Below are positions 18,733 to 27,959 of a stretch of 64,000 nt of DNA, piece by piece. Positions within the stretch are counted from its first letter, which is position 1, and the number at the start of each line of letters is the position of its first letter. This DNA is from Fidelibacterota bacterium (GTDB taxonomy: Bacteria > Fidelibacterota > Marinisomatia > Marinisomatales > TCS55), in assembly GCA_016845785.1 (NCBI GenBank), contig JAERSH010000044.1, positions 62,001 through 126,000 on the forward strand, written 5' to 3'. Made by a program: the position numbers and the translations under genes. The notes below the pieces were generated by a model, which did no database searches, was not told where the DNA came from, and saw only the letters and a program-made list of their open reading frames with translations.

Positions 18733-21662
18733 TGAAACTTCGTTTCATATTTTTAATGTCATTTGCCTTAGCACAAGTGAATTACAACCATCCTGAATTG
18801 GATTGGCAGTCTTTTGAAACTGATCATTTCCGAATCCATTATTATAGTGAAACAGAGCAGTCTGCACGAGAGGGTGCCTATGTTGCAGAGCGCATTTATC
18901 CATTCATTACTGAACTCTACCAGTATGAACCAATCGATAAAACGGACATTGTATTCACCGATGTGGATGATATCTCCAACGGTGCCGCCTATTTCTACGA
19001 TAATAAAATTATCATTTGGACCAGTCCACTCGAGTTTGAATTGCGGGGATCCCACCGTTGGCTTCAAAATGTAATTACACATGAATTTGCCCATATTGTG
19101 TCGATTCAAAGGGCGCAAAAGTTTGGGAAGTCCATTCCCGGCGGATATGTGCAATGGATCGGCTATGAAAAGGAAAAACGTCCTGATGTGCTGTATGGCT
19201 ACCCCAATACATTAGTGAGTTACCCATTGCCGGGAACGGCCGTACCACCATGGCTGGCAGAAGGTGCAGCCCAGTTTATGTATCCCGGCGCGGACTGGGA
19301 TAACTGGGATTCGATCCGTGATATGATTCTGCGTGATCGAATTTTGAATGACGATATGCTCTCTTGGCGGGAGATGAATACATTCGGGAAAAGTGGTATT
19401 GGCAATGAATCGGTGTACAATGCCGGATTTGCACTGTCCCGTTATTTGGCCGTGAAGTATGGTCCTGAATCTCTTGAAAAGATTATGACCTCACTAAGTA
19501 AGCCTATGAATTATTCCATCAATAGGGCAGTGAAGGATGCCACAGGCAAAGATGGTAGACAGGTTTATAAGGAATTTGTGGGGGTTTTGGATACCAGATA
19601 TGAAACGCTGACTGGATCGGTCATTGAGAATGAGGTAAAGGGCACGACCATTAACGATAAAGGGACAGCCAATCTCTTTCCGGTTTGGAATGAGGAAGGG
19701 ACAAAAATCGCCTATGTCTCAAATCAGGATCACGATTATTTGGGCAGTACGGATCTTTTTGTCTATGATATGAAATCTCAATCTTCTGAAAAGATTGTGG
19801 ATGGAGTCTATTCCAAACCCGCATGGAATGATGAAAAAGTATATTATACCAAGAAAGCCAAAATGCCCAATAAGGTGGGATCCAAGTTTTATGATCTTTA
19901 TGAGTACGATCTTCAATCAAAAAAAGAATTTCGAATCACGAAAGACGCCCGAGCATTTTCTCCTGTATATGTCCCTCGTGATAGTGCATTATTCTATTTG
20001 GCCACATTTGATGGGACGCAAAACATTTTCAAGATTGATCTCAAATCCAAATCCACAGAAAAAATTACCAATTTTAAAAACCGTGAAATCATTGGCGGGT
20101 TGAATTATGATGGAGAAAGTCATCGCCTTATTTATGATAAGACCACCCATCATTTTCGAAATATCCATTATTTGAGTTTATCAGATTCAATTTCAGGTGC
20201 TATTCTCAATAATGAATTGTGGGATGAGCGTCAAAGTGATCATTCAGAAATCGGGATGGTTTACAGTGACGACCGTTCCGGTATTTTTAATTTATACTTT
20301 ATCGATGGTGATAGGCAGGGATATTTGACTAACGTATCAGGCGGTGCTTTCATGGCAGACATCCATGAAAATGGAAAGGTGGTTTATTCCCTTTATGAAA
20401 ATTGTCAGTATCAATTGGCTATACTAGATTCGATCCAATTCGTTGATGATTTGCAAGTTGGATATACACCCACATATTTTCAACGGAATAAAAACTTAAG
20501 CCCGTCTATCACAGAATCAGTCAAAAATGAATTCAAAAATTACAAAGACCATTTTCCACCCATGTTCACTATGCCGCGAATGACTATGGATTATGGCACA
20601 TTTAAGCCGGGATTTTATTTTTACTCATCTGAAATATTAGATAAAGTGTCTGTTACAGGTGGCGCATCCATAAATAGATCCAAAGATTTGGATTTGTTTT
20701 TATTATTTGAGTATCGACATCTATTCCCAACACTATTTTTAGAAACCTTTTATCTGACGAGGAATACAGAAGAGCGTACCGCATACTCCGTGTATAAATT
20801 GGATAATAATCTCAAATTTCGTCTGATTGAATTTCGAGGCGGAATACAAATTCCATTTTATGGGACTCAATTCGAATTGTACGGAAAATGGGCTCAGTAT
20901 CGTGCATCTATTAAAGAACAAGTGGTGGGGAAACCGCAACTGCAATCGGGAATTGGATATGATTATTTTCGTGGTAAAGAAGCAGGCGTAAAATGGCAAT
21001 TGAGACAATTCAAACGGCGGATCGATCAAAATATCAATCCAGTCGGATATGAGATTCACTTTAATGTTGCGAAGGAATGGAATCAATTTATTGATGGTTT
21101 GGATTTGTCAGAATCGGGTACGTTGGTTTCGAAATTCAACAATCATGATTTAGTTAGAACCGAATTAAGCGGAAAATATTTATATGAAATCCCCAATACG
21201 AATCGTTGGACTATTTCCTTGGGTGGACAGGCAGGATGGATAACCAATACTAAAGCAGATTCATTTTTTCACTTTTTCGCTGGCGGTATGCCCGGATTAA
21301 AGGGATATCCATTCTATTCACTGGAAGGGACGAATATGGCTATAGGTGAAGTGGGCTTGCGCGTTCCTTTGTTTCGAGAAAAACATATTCCCCTAGGATG
21401 GTTCACTTTACAACATTCTACCATTGGTTTGATTGGGCAAATTGGAGACGCATGGAACCGCGACCAATCCAAATTTATTGCGAAACAATCCTCAGGTGTA
21501 GAATGGCGAATGTCCGGTGCATCATTTTATAATTATCCTACATCCATCGGTATCGAATATCATCGGGGATTAGATACATTTGAAATGGATATTGGAGATG
21601 GAACTCATATTAAATACGGCCATGAAAACAGATTCTATTTCACCGTTCTGTTTGGATTTTAA
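18732..21662 (+). CDS. HEFAH metalloprotease / TolB-like propeller / outer-membrane barrel fusion
   Basis: The 976-residue protein starts with a short signal peptide (to ALAQ). Residues 20-290 form a gluzincin-type peptidase domain with the zinc motif HEFAH (117-121) and the third ligand in WLAEG (Glu177). Residues about 305-600 contain WD40-like PD40/TolB repeats (NLFPVWNEEGTKIAYVSNQ). The last 330 residues look like an outer-membrane barrel of the bacterial-surface-antigen type, with GGMPGLKGYPFYSLEGTN and the terminal RFYFTVLFGF. The peptidase would face the periplasm or cell surface. The ATG overlaps the preceding stop by one base, so this apparently active enzyme is coupled to the inactive M6 homologue. 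Confidence 0.8.
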   Translation: MKLRFIFLMSFALAQVNYNHPELDWQSFETDHFRIHYYSETEQSAREGAYVAERIYPFITELYQYEPIDKTDIVFTDVDDISNGAAYFYDNKIIIWTSPLEFELRGSHRWLQNVITHEFAHIVSIQRAQKFGKSIPGGYVQWIGYEKEKRPDVLYGYPNTLVSYPLPGTAVPPWLAEGAAQFMYPGADWDNWDSIRDMILRDRILNDDMLSWREMNTFGKSGIGNESVYNAGFALSRYLAVKYGPESLEKIMTSLSKPMNYSINRAVKDATGKDGRQVYKEFVGVLDTRYETLTGSVIENEVKGTTINDKGTANLFPVWNEEGTKIAYVSNQDHDYLGSTDLFVYDMKSQSSEKIVDGVYSKPAWNDEKVYYTKKAKMPNKVGSKFYDLYEYDLQSKKEFRITKDARAFSPVYVPRDSALFYLATFDGTQNIFKIDLKSKSTEKITNFKNREIIGGLNYDGESHRLIYDKTTHHFRNIHYLSLSDSISGAILNNELWDERQSDHSEIGMVYSDDRSGIFNLYFIDGDRQGYLTNVSGGAFMADIHENGKVVYSLYENCQYQLAILDSIQFVDDLQVGYTPTYFQRNKNLSPSITESVKNEFKNYKDHFPPMFTMPRMTMDYGTFKPGFYFYSSEILDKVSVTGGASINRSKDLDLFLLFEYRHLFPTLFLETFYLTRNTEERTAYSVYKLDNNLKFRLIEFRGGIQIPFYGTQFELYGKWAQYRASIKEQVVGKPQLQSGIGYDYFRGKEAGVKWQLRQFKRRIDQNINPVGYEIHFNVAKEWNQFIDGLDLSESGTLVSKFNNHDLVRTELSGKYLYEIPNTNRWTISLGGQAGWITNTKADSFFHFFAGGMPGLKGYPFYSLEGTNMAIGEVGLRVPLFREKHIPLGWFTLQHSTIGLIGQIGDAWNRDQSKFIAKQSSGVEWRMSGASFYNYPTSIGIEYHRGLDTFEMDIGDGTHIKYGHENRFYFTVLFGF

Positions 21663-21663
21663 A

Positions 21664-22491
21664 ATGAGACGAATATTCGCATTATTCATTTTTATATCCA
21701 TTAGCGTTGCCCAATTCGATCCTTATGATTTGGCTAATTATCCGGTGGAAAGAGATTCAATCGGTTTGCCAATACCGGTGAAAGCCATGTTTAAATCCTT
21801 TGTATTGCCTGGATGGGGTCAAATGCAGAATCAAGATCATTGGCTAAAACCAGTTCTATTTGCAGGGATTGAAACTATCGGTATTATTTCATCCATTAAT
21901 TATGGGAATCGTGCAGAAGATATTCGGCATCAATTTGAGGCTTATGGTGATGCACATTGGACACTGGAAAGGTGGTATAACAATACCAAAATCATCTTCC
22001 CAGATCGATGGGAAGACATCATAATTGGCACCCATAAATTGGGATTGAAAATTGGAAGTAATTATTATTTTACAGATCAATTGTCCCAGTTGGTGCAGCA
22101 ATATGCTTGGTCCGAGATTTCTGTTATTCGAGATCGTGACTTTTATGAAAATATAGGCAAATATGACCAATTTGTCGGGGGATGGGATGATCCATATGAC
22201 GATCCATTTGATACGGAAGGGAATTGGTACACAGTCAAAAAAGGAAATGTTGAATCGATAATCCTTACCACACAAAAAGATAAATATCGAGATCAGCGCC
22301 ATGAGAGTAATTTACTGAAACATTATTCTCGCTATGCCGTATCGGTGGTAATGTTTAACCATCTTGTCAGCGGATTGGAAGCGGCTTGGACGGCTAATAA
22401 ACAACAAAAAAATATGCCAAAACTGGATTTGAATTACAATCCATTAAATAAGTGGGGAGTAGGGGGTGTACGAATCACTTATGCGTGGTAA
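21664..22491 (+). CDS. DUF5683-like membrane protein
   Basis: A 275-residue protein. ATG at 21664, one base after the preceding stop, gives the clear signal peptide RRIFALFIFISISVAQ; the longer reading from 21580 would run through the end of the preceding barrel. The stretch FKSFVLPGWGQMQNQDHW followed by a hydrophobic segment (FAGIETIGIISSI) is the DUF5683 hallmark seen in FCB-group bacteria. A second hydrophobic segment (YAVSVVMFNHLVSGLEAAW) closes the domain. Function is unknown; an outer-envelope role is likely from its place between the barrel protease and bamD. Confidence 0.7.
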   Translation: MRRIFALFIFISISVAQFDPYDLANYPVERDSIGLPIPVKAMFKSFVLPGWGQMQNQDHWLKPVLFAGIETIGIISSINYGNRAEDIRHQFEAYGDAHWTLERWYNNTKIIFPDRWEDIIIGTHKLGLKIGSNYYFTDQLSQLVQQYAWSEISVIRDRDFYENIGKYDQFVGGWDDPYDDPFDTEGNWYTVKKGNVESIILTTQKDKYRDQRHESNLLKHYSRYAVSVVMFNHLVSGLEAAWTANKQQKNMPKLDLNYNPLNKWGVGGVRITYAW

Positions 22492-22528
22492 ATTCCCGGC
22501 TCAAAATTTGATAGAAAGAACCATTTTA

Positions 22529-23296
22529 ATGCGAATCGCAGTCTCATTAATTTTTTGTATAACCATTGTCATGACCGGATGTGCGGGAAATAAAAACAAT
22601 CGGGATATTGATTATGAAGCGGAATTTGAAAAAGGAAAAACCGCTTTGGCCAAAAAGAAATACGTCCGAGCGCAGGACCACTTTAATCGTGTCGTCATCG
22701 CTGCATCACACACAGAATTGGGTGATGATGCTATGTACTATCTCGGAGAATCCTATTTCTTGAGTAAAAATGAATATTTACTCGCTATTGCGGAATACGA
22801 CCGTCTAATTCGGCGTATGCCTTTTAGTCCATTTGTCGAAAAAGCAAGGTATCGCATTTGTGAATCTTATGTGATTATGTCTCCAAAATATTTCCGGGAT
22901 CAAACCTATTCTGAAAAAGCAATTGAAAAGCTTCAGGAATTTATCGATGATTATCCTAATTCAGATAAACGAGGTAAAGCGCAAGAAGATATATTAATCC
23001 TCCGAGATAAATTGTCGAATAAAGCATATGAATCCGGCATTCTCTACATGAAAATGGAGGAATATAAAGCCGCCATGTTGGCGTTTAAGCAGGTTACTGA
23101 TTTATATTATGATACAGATTATATAGAATTGGCCCATATGAAAATGATCGCTTGTCATATTGAACGTGAGGAATTTGATGAAGCGAAAACATATTATGAA
23201 ACAAACCGAAGTCATATTGAAAACATTAAAATGGATGACCTTGTAGATGCATGGTTTGAACAGAAACGTGTATTCGACAGAATCGAATTAGAATGA
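22529..23296 (+). CDS. bamD: Outer-membrane assembly lipoprotein BamD
   Basis: BamD is the essential TPR lipoprotein of the BAM complex that inserts barrels into the outer membrane. ATG at 22529 was chosen over 22466 because it gives a signal peptide with lipobox-like MTGC (Cys about residue 19). The 255 residues are of normal length. They show the BamD pattern: YVRAQDHFNRVV, DDAMYYLGESYFLSKNEYLLAIAEYDRLIRRMP, VEKARYRICESY and IDDYPNSDKRGKAQEDI. It overlaps nadD by ATGA. The many barrels in this window are its expected clients. Confidence 0.88.
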   Translation: MRIAVSLIFCITIVMTGCAGNKNNRDIDYEAEFEKGKTALAKKKYVRAQDHFNRVVIAASHTELGDDAMYYLGESYFLSKNEYLLAIAEYDRLIRRMPFSPFVEKARYRICESYVIMSPKYFRDQTYSEKAIEKLQEFIDDYPNSDKRGKAQEDILILRDKLSNKAYESGILYMKMEEYKAAMLAFKQVTDLYYDTDYIELAHMKMIACHIEREEFDEAKTYYETNRSHIENIKMDDLVDAWFEQKRVFDRIELE

Positions 23297-23880
23297 AAAC
23301 CTGTCTATTTGGCGGTACATTCGACCCACCTCACTTTGGTCATCTCATCGTTGCCCAGACTATTTTCGAGGCGGAACATTTTGATCAAATTGTATTTGTC
23401 CCTGCCCACTTACCTCCCCATAAAAAGGATAGAAAAATATCCTCAGTGGAGAATCGATTGAATATGTTGGAAATTGCCACCAAGGATAATCCCAACTTCA
23501 TTATTTCTGATATAGAAATTCGGCGAGGTGGTATATCATATTCTCTAGAAACAATACGTGCGTATAAGGAAGCATCAGGTATTGAAACGAAAGATTTATT
23601 TTATTTAATTGGTAGTGATTCATTAAAACAGTTTCACACATGGCAAAACCCAAAAGAAATTTTAAATGAATGCCGATTGATTGTGGCGATTCGACCGGGT
23701 TTTCGTCCTAGTGACATACCCAATTGGATTTTAGCCAAGATACAATTTGCCAATATTCCACGAATTGAAATTTCATCCACGCAAATTCGTGAACGTTGGG
23801 TAGAAGATAAAACGATTCGGTATATGGTGACGCAGCCCGTTTGGGAATTTATTAATCAACATAATCTATATGCTGAATAG
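23293..23880 (+). CDS. nadD: Nicotinate-nucleotide adenylyltransferase
   Basis: This enzyme makes deamido-NAD from nicotinate mononucleotide and ATP. The N-terminus has the nucleotidyltransferase motif GGTFDPPHFGH (HxGH), and later residues include FVPAHLPPHK, LIGSDSLKQFHTW and ISSTQIRERW (the ISSTxIR phosphate-binding motif). Length 195 is normal. The start overlaps bamD by four bases and the end overlaps the exchanger gene by 11. It is distinguished from coaD, which lies at 32498, by PPHK and the longer C-terminus. Confidence 0.95.
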   Translation: MKTCLFGGTFDPPHFGHLIVAQTIFEAEHFDQIVFVPAHLPPHKKDRKISSVENRLNMLEIATKDNPNFIISDIEIRRGGISYSLETIRAYKEASGIETKDLFYLIGSDSLKQFHTWQNPKEILNECRLIVAIRPGFRPSDIPNWILAKIQFANIPRIEISSTQIRERWVEDKTIRYMVTQPVWEFINQHNLYAE

Positions 23881-24790
23881 TATCCTTTTTCTTGGGGTCG
23901 GTTCTGCCATGCTCTATTATGGCGCAGAATGGATTGTGAAGGGCGGTGGAAATATTGCCACCAGATTGGGCATCCCATCATTGGTCATAGGATTAACCGT
24001 AGTGGCTTTTGGTACCTCATTGCCGGAATTAATCGTCAGCGTGATTGCCGCATTAGAAGGCAGTTCTGCCATTGCAGTAGGGAATGTGGTCGGATCGAAC
24101 GTAGCCAATGTGGGGTTAGTGCTGGGATTGAGTGCATTGATTTTTCCCATCACGGTGAATTTCAATCATCTAAAAAGAGACTTCTTCATTTATTTAGCCG
24201 TTTGTGCCCTATTTATCTTTTTTGCATTTGATGGGCGATTAAGTCAATTTGAAGGACTGGTCTTTTTCATTAGTCTAATTTTTTACATTTTACTTTGCAT
24301 TAAATCTCCAAGCGGTGAAGAAACGGAAACAGAAGAATTGATTGAAGGTGGAATGGGGAAATTAGTCGCATTAATAATTGGCGGTATTATCCTCTTATCG
24401 ATCGGAGCAGATATATTTGTAGATGGCGCCATCTTTTTGGCCAGATATATGGGTGTATCAGAAGTGGTGATTGGCATGAGCGTTGTTGCATTTGGTACAT
24501 CTCTGCCTGAACTGGCAACATCGGCTATGGCGGCGTTCCGAAAGGAGAGTGCCATATCTGTGGGCAACATCGTTGGATCCAATATATTCAATATTTTATC
24601 GGTGTTGGGCATAGCATCAATAATTCATCCGTTGGATTCACCTAAAGAAATTATTGGCAAAGAAGTGGTGTTCATGATTGCTTATGGTATCGGCATGATT
24701 ATTATTTCAAAAATGCCGCAGCCTATTAATCGATTCACTTCAGGTGTATTATTGGCTGGTTATATATTTTTTATTTATCTACTGTTTTAA
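23870..24790 (+). CDS. Na+/Ca2+ (CaCA) exchanger, YrbG type
   Basis: An inner-membrane cation antiporter of 306 residues with ten hydrophobic segments in two inverted halves. The paired alpha-repeats are obvious: residues 48-81 (GTSLPELIVSVIAALEG ... GNVVGSNVANVG) and about 205-238 (GTSLPELATSAMAAF ... GNIVGSNIFNIL). The GTSLPE and GNxxGSN motifs carry the ion-binding acidic and polar residues of the CaCA superfamily. A hydrophilic, Glu-rich loop separates the halves (about residues 142-155). It overlaps nadD by 11 bases; the physiological ion is probably calcium. Confidence 0.92.
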   Translation: MLNSILFLGVGSAMLYYGAEWIVKGGGNIATRLGIPSLVIGLTVVAFGTSLPELIVSVIAALEGSSAIAVGNVVGSNVANVGLVLGLSALIFPITVNFNHLKRDFFIYLAVCALFIFFAFDGRLSQFEGLVFFISLIFYILLCIKSPSGEETETEELIEGGMGKLVALIIGGIILLSIGADIFVDGAIFLARYMGVSEVVIGMSVVAFGTSLPELATSAMAAFRKESAISVGNIVGSNIFNILSVLGIASIIHPLDSPKEIIGKEVVFMIAYGIGMIIISKMPQPINRFTSGVLLAGYIFFIYLLF

Positions 24791-24818
24791 CTCCAATAAA
24801 TCCAATTAGATTAATCCC

Positions 24819-25472
24819 ATGATTCGCCTTGATAACGTTTCCTATTCCTATGAGAAAGGGGGCGGTGTGTCGAATGTGAACCTATCATTGGGAGACGATG
24901 AGTATGCCTTTTTAATCGGCCCAACCGGTTCAGGAAAAACCACACTGCTTCGTTTAATCTATATGGATTTAATACCTCAAGTGGGCAAAGTTGAAATTGA
25001 TAAATTCAAATCGAATAATATTAAACCAAGAAGAATTCCCTTTTTGAGACGAAAAATAGGGATGGTATTTCAAGATTATAATTTATTGAATGATCGAAAT
25101 TTATTCGAAAATATCGCATTGCCACTTCACGTAATTGGTGTTGAGAAAGATGAAATTGTTGAACGGGTGAATGAATCAATTGAAGAGGTAGGATTAGAAG
25201 GAAAGGAAGATCATCTCCCAATGGAACTTTCCGGTGGAGAACAGCAACGTGCATGTGTGGCGCGGGCATTGGTGAAAGATCCTGATATTATTCTCGCAGA
25301 TGAACCCACGGGCAATTTGGATCCCGTCACATCCTTTGAACTTATTAAATTATTAGAAGAAGTAAATCGTGAAGGCACGGCCATTTTGATGGCATCCCAT
25401 AATTATAACTTAATTAAAGGAAGAGGTCATCGCATCATAGAAATCCAAAACGGAAGCGTGAGGCAATCCTGA
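24819..25472 (+). CDS. ftsE: Cell-division ABC transporter ATPase FtsE
   Basis: A 217-residue ABC ATPase with Walker A GPTGSGKTTLL (34-44), Q-loop region VFQDYNLL, signature LSGGEQQRA, and Walker B IILADEPTGNLDP. It is followed without gap by FtsX, which identifies the pair as FtsEX, the division-site complex that activates peptidoglycan hydrolases. The N-terminal MIRLDNVSYSY is typical of FtsE. A 28-base spacer separates it from the exchanger gene. Confidence 0.9.
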   Translation: MIRLDNVSYSYEKGGGVSNVNLSLGDDEYAFLIGPTGSGKTTLLRLIYMDLIPQVGKVEIDKFKSNNIKPRRIPFLRRKIGMVFQDYNLLNDRNLFENIALPLHVIGVEKDEIVERVNESIEEVGLEGKEDHLPMELSGGEQQRACVARALVKDPDIILADEPTGNLDPVTSFELIKLLEEVNREGTAILMASHNYNLIKGRGHRIIEIQNGSVRQS

Positions 25473-26344
25473 TGGATAAAATGATGTTCCTGTTTTCTGA
25501 GGGATTGAAAAACCTGTGGCGCCATAAACTCACTGCATTCTCTGCCATATTTTCAACATTTCTAACATTGGCAATTACCGGTTCTTTGATTATCGCCAGT
25601 GAAAATACACACAAGGTTATCGAATACTTACGAGATAAGTATAAAATAGAAGTATTCTTTAAACAGAATGTGTCTGACGGTAGGGTAAAGGAATTGGCCA
25701 ATGAATTCAAATCCATCAGAGGCATTCGATCAACCACAGTCATAACAAAATCCGATGCAGAAAAAATATTTAAATCACAATTTGGTGAAAATATTATGGA
25801 CATGGTTGGTTACAATCCCTTACCGGCCAGTTGTGTATTGAATATTGTAAAACATCAAACTGATCCCATTAAAATTCGACCGATTATTGATCGCCTTCGT
25901 TCCTTTCCAGAAGTGGATGAGGTGAATTATCAAGGTAGGCTTATCACGCGGATCGAATCATATTATCAAAAATTTGTGCAGGGGATGACCGGATTGTTAA
26001 TCCTGGTGATGCTCATATCGATTTTAATTATATCCAATACGGTACGGTTAACCATATATGCGAAAAAGGAATTAATTGGAGCACTGCAATTAATTGGTGC
26101 TACGCGCGCATTTGTGAAAGCACCTTTTGTGTTAGAAGGCATATTTCATGGGTTAATTGGTGCACTGTTGGCCTCCATTTTATTGATCGGCGGATTATCC
26201 TTAGGAGAGGGTATTGTGTATTCAGTAACGGGATTAAAATTACAATATGATGCCATGTTTCTCATTTCTGTTTTATGTGGTACTGGTATTCTCATTAGTT
26301 TATTGGGAAGTAGTCGGGCCATATCCCGATTTTTAAAAAAATAA
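25472..26344 (+). CDS. ftsX: Cell-division permease FtsX
   Basis: The 290-residue membrane partner of FtsE. It has one N-terminal membrane segment (LTAFSAIFSTFLTLAITGSLI), a periplasmic domain with KYKIEVFFKQNVSDGRVKEL and PEVDEVNYQGR, and three C-terminal membrane segments in a FtsX/MacB-type domain (LIGALQLIGATRAFVKAPFVLEGIFHGLIGALLAS). These features match bacterial FtsX. The ATG overlaps the ftsE stop (tgATG). The periplasmic loop is the presumed contact to an amidase activator, which is not encoded nearby. Confidence 0.9.
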   Translation: MDKMMFLFSEGLKNLWRHKLTAFSAIFSTFLTLAITGSLIIASENTHKVIEYLRDKYKIEVFFKQNVSDGRVKELANEFKSIRGIRSTTVITKSDAEKIFKSQFGENIMDMVGYNPLPASCVLNIVKHQTDPIKIRPIIDRLRSFPEVDEVNYQGRLITRIESYYQKFVQGMTGLLILVMLISILIISNTVRLTIYAKKELIGALQLIGATRAFVKAPFVLEGIFHGLIGALLASILLIGGLSLGEGIVYSVTGLKLQYDAMFLISVLCGTGILISLLGSSRAISRFLKK

Positions 26345-26360
26345 ATCTGTGATTCCCTCC

Positions 26361-26392
26361 TTGACTGATGAATTATAAACCGTCTAATTTTT
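26361..26392 (+). promoter_or_regulatory. Possible promoter before hrcA with CCGTCTAATTTTT box
   Basis: TTGACT (26361-26366) is separated by 18 bases, including the end of CCGTC, from TAATTT (26385-26390), a plausible sigma-70-like pair. The box CCGTCTAATTTTT (26380-26392) recurs before the zinc-ribbon gene and gltX. No CIRCE element (TTAGCACTC inverted repeat) was found in this spacer. Confidence 0.4.
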
Positions 26393-26398
26393 CCGGTT

Positions 26399-27430
26399 AT
26401 GTCTGGACATAAAAACTACAATTTGACTGATAGAGAAGCAGTGATTCTTACTGCTGTGATTGAAGGATATATTGAAAACGGCACGCCCGTATCATCTGGT
26501 TATATCAAAGAAAATTATAACCTCAATGTATCTCCGGCCACCATTAGAAATGAGATGGCTTCTCTTGAAGAAAAGGGATATCTTACCCATTTGCATACAT
26601 CGGGTGGACGCGTGCCAACGGATGTGGGATATCGGTTTTATGTCAATAGTATTCAATCCATCCATGCAATAGAGTTACCTGTGGGGCAGGATGTGGAGAA
26701 GGAACTCTTAACCATTTCAAATAATGTAGATGAATTATTAGGTGCGACAGCGACCATGTTGGCAAAAATTAGCCACATGTTTGGTGTGGTGACTATTTCC
26801 GGATATCAACAGAGTACATTGACCGATATTGAATTGGTGACCATTCAAGGTGATCGAGTCATGCTGGTATTGGCACTGGACACAGGATTGGTTAAATCAA
26901 TCGTATTAAATCTTGACGTTATCATAGATCAAAAGCGGATTCGAAATATTACACAATTGCTTAAGGATCGCCTCGTTGGATTAACCCTAAAAGATATTCA
27001 AACCACTATAAATCATCGATTGAATGATGCTGAAATGTATGCCCATGAATTGGTGCAAGTTCTGATTAACGAACGGTATTCATATTTTACGATCGATAAT
27101 AATAATACGATATATACTTCATCAACAAATGTGCTGCTTCAGCAGCCTGAATTCCAGGACTTATCTTCATATCAACGGGTCTTGCCGGTGCTCGAAAAAC
27201 CATTTATAAATAGTCATTTTAAAGAAAATTTTGATATGCATTCGGATAATACTTTAATCGGAACCGAAAATGGGGATGTGCGATTAGACGACTGTGCCAT
27301 CATCACTACTCAATTTGAGAGTAGAATGATGCAAGGACGTATCGGTGTCATCGGTCCAAAACGAATACCATATTTCTCAATGAAAGCTTTATTAGAAAAA
27401 TTTACGGAGATTGTGCAAAGTGCCATCTAA
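26399..27430 (+). CDS. hrcA: Heat-inducible transcription repressor HrcA
   Basis: HrcA represses chaperone genes by binding CIRCE operators until GroEL is titrated by unfolded protein. The 343 residues contain the N-terminal winged helix (LTDREAVILTAVIEGYIENG, VSPATIRNEMASLEEKGYL, HTSGGRVPTDVGYRFYV) and the C-terminal GAF-like dimer domain ending in GVIGPKRIPYFSMKALLEKF. The gene heads hrcA-grpE-dnaJ, the common order, but dnaK is not in the run. No CIRCE is visible upstream, so this operon is perhaps not autoregulated in the standard way. Confidence 0.95.
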   Translation: MSGHKNYNLTDREAVILTAVIEGYIENGTPVSSGYIKENYNLNVSPATIRNEMASLEEKGYLTHLHTSGGRVPTDVGYRFYVNSIQSIHAIELPVGQDVEKELLTISNNVDELLGATATMLAKISHMFGVVTISGYQQSTLTDIELVTIQGDRVMLVLALDTGLVKSIVLNLDVIIDQKRIRNITQLLKDRLVGLTLKDIQTTINHRLNDAEMYAHELVQVLINERYSYFTIDNNNTIYTSSTNVLLQQPEFQDLSSYQRVLPVLEKPFINSHFKENFDMHSDNTLIGTENGDVRLDDCAIITTQFESRMMQGRIGVIGPKRIPYFSMKALLEKFTEIVQSAI

Positions 27431-27959
27431 AGAAAAAACTACCAAAAGTGCGCCTAAGAAAAAAGCGACTAAAAAAACACCAACAGCGAAGTTGAAAGAT
27501 GAGATTAAATCCCTCAAATCTGAGGCGGAAAATCAATCAGATCGATATTTACGTCTGAAAGCAGAATTTGATAACTACCGCCGACGGAAACAGGAAGAAA
27601 CATCCAATTTATTGAAATATGATGGTGAAGCAGTTATTAAGCAATTTTTATCAGTTTTAGATGATTTGGATCGCCTTGAAACCGCATCGGCTGAAAATGG
27701 AGAGTCGAATAAAGAAACCCTCCATGAAGGCATTGAAATGATTGTCAATAAAATCAATAAACGATTTGATGAATTAGATGTAAAGCCATTTACGAAACCT
27801 GGCGATACGGTTGATCCAGAACTACATGATGCCCTCATGATGCGGAGTGAAGAAGGCAAAGCAGAAAATGAAATCATTGAAGTATTCGAAAAAGGATATC
27901 GATATAAAGATCGTGTTATTCGACATGCCAAAGTTGTGGTTAATCAAACACCATCATGA
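27420..27959 (+). CDS. grpE: Nucleotide-exchange factor GrpE
   Basis: GrpE releases ADP from DnaK. The 179 residues start with a Lys-rich disordered segment, continue with a long coiled coil (DEIKSLKSEAENQSDRYLR) and contain the family motif RLKAEFDNYRRRK. The C-terminal beta-domain has KPFTKPGDTVDPELHDALM and VIEVFEKGYRYKDRVIRHAKVVV. I chose GTG at 27420 because GGAGA (27406-27410) lies about 10 bases upstream; a TTG at 27411 would be too close to it. It overlaps hrcA by 11 bases and dnaJ by 4. Confidence 0.93.
   Translation: MPSKEKTTKSAPKKKATKKTPTAKLKDEIKSLKSEAENQSDRYLRLKAEFDNYRRRKQEETSNLLKYDGEAVIKQFLSVLDDLDRLETASAENGESNKETLHEGIEMIVNKINKRFDELDVKPFTKPGDTVDPELHDALMMRSEEGKAENEIIEVFEKGYRYKDRVIRHAKVVVNQTPS

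Noticed and set aside
21580-21663. Upstream extension of the DUF5683 gene
   Set aside because: It overlaps the barrel end of the preceding gene; the signal peptide begins at 21664.
26345-26398. CIRCE operator before hrcA
   Set aside because: No inverted repeat of the TTAGCACTC type is present in this spacer.
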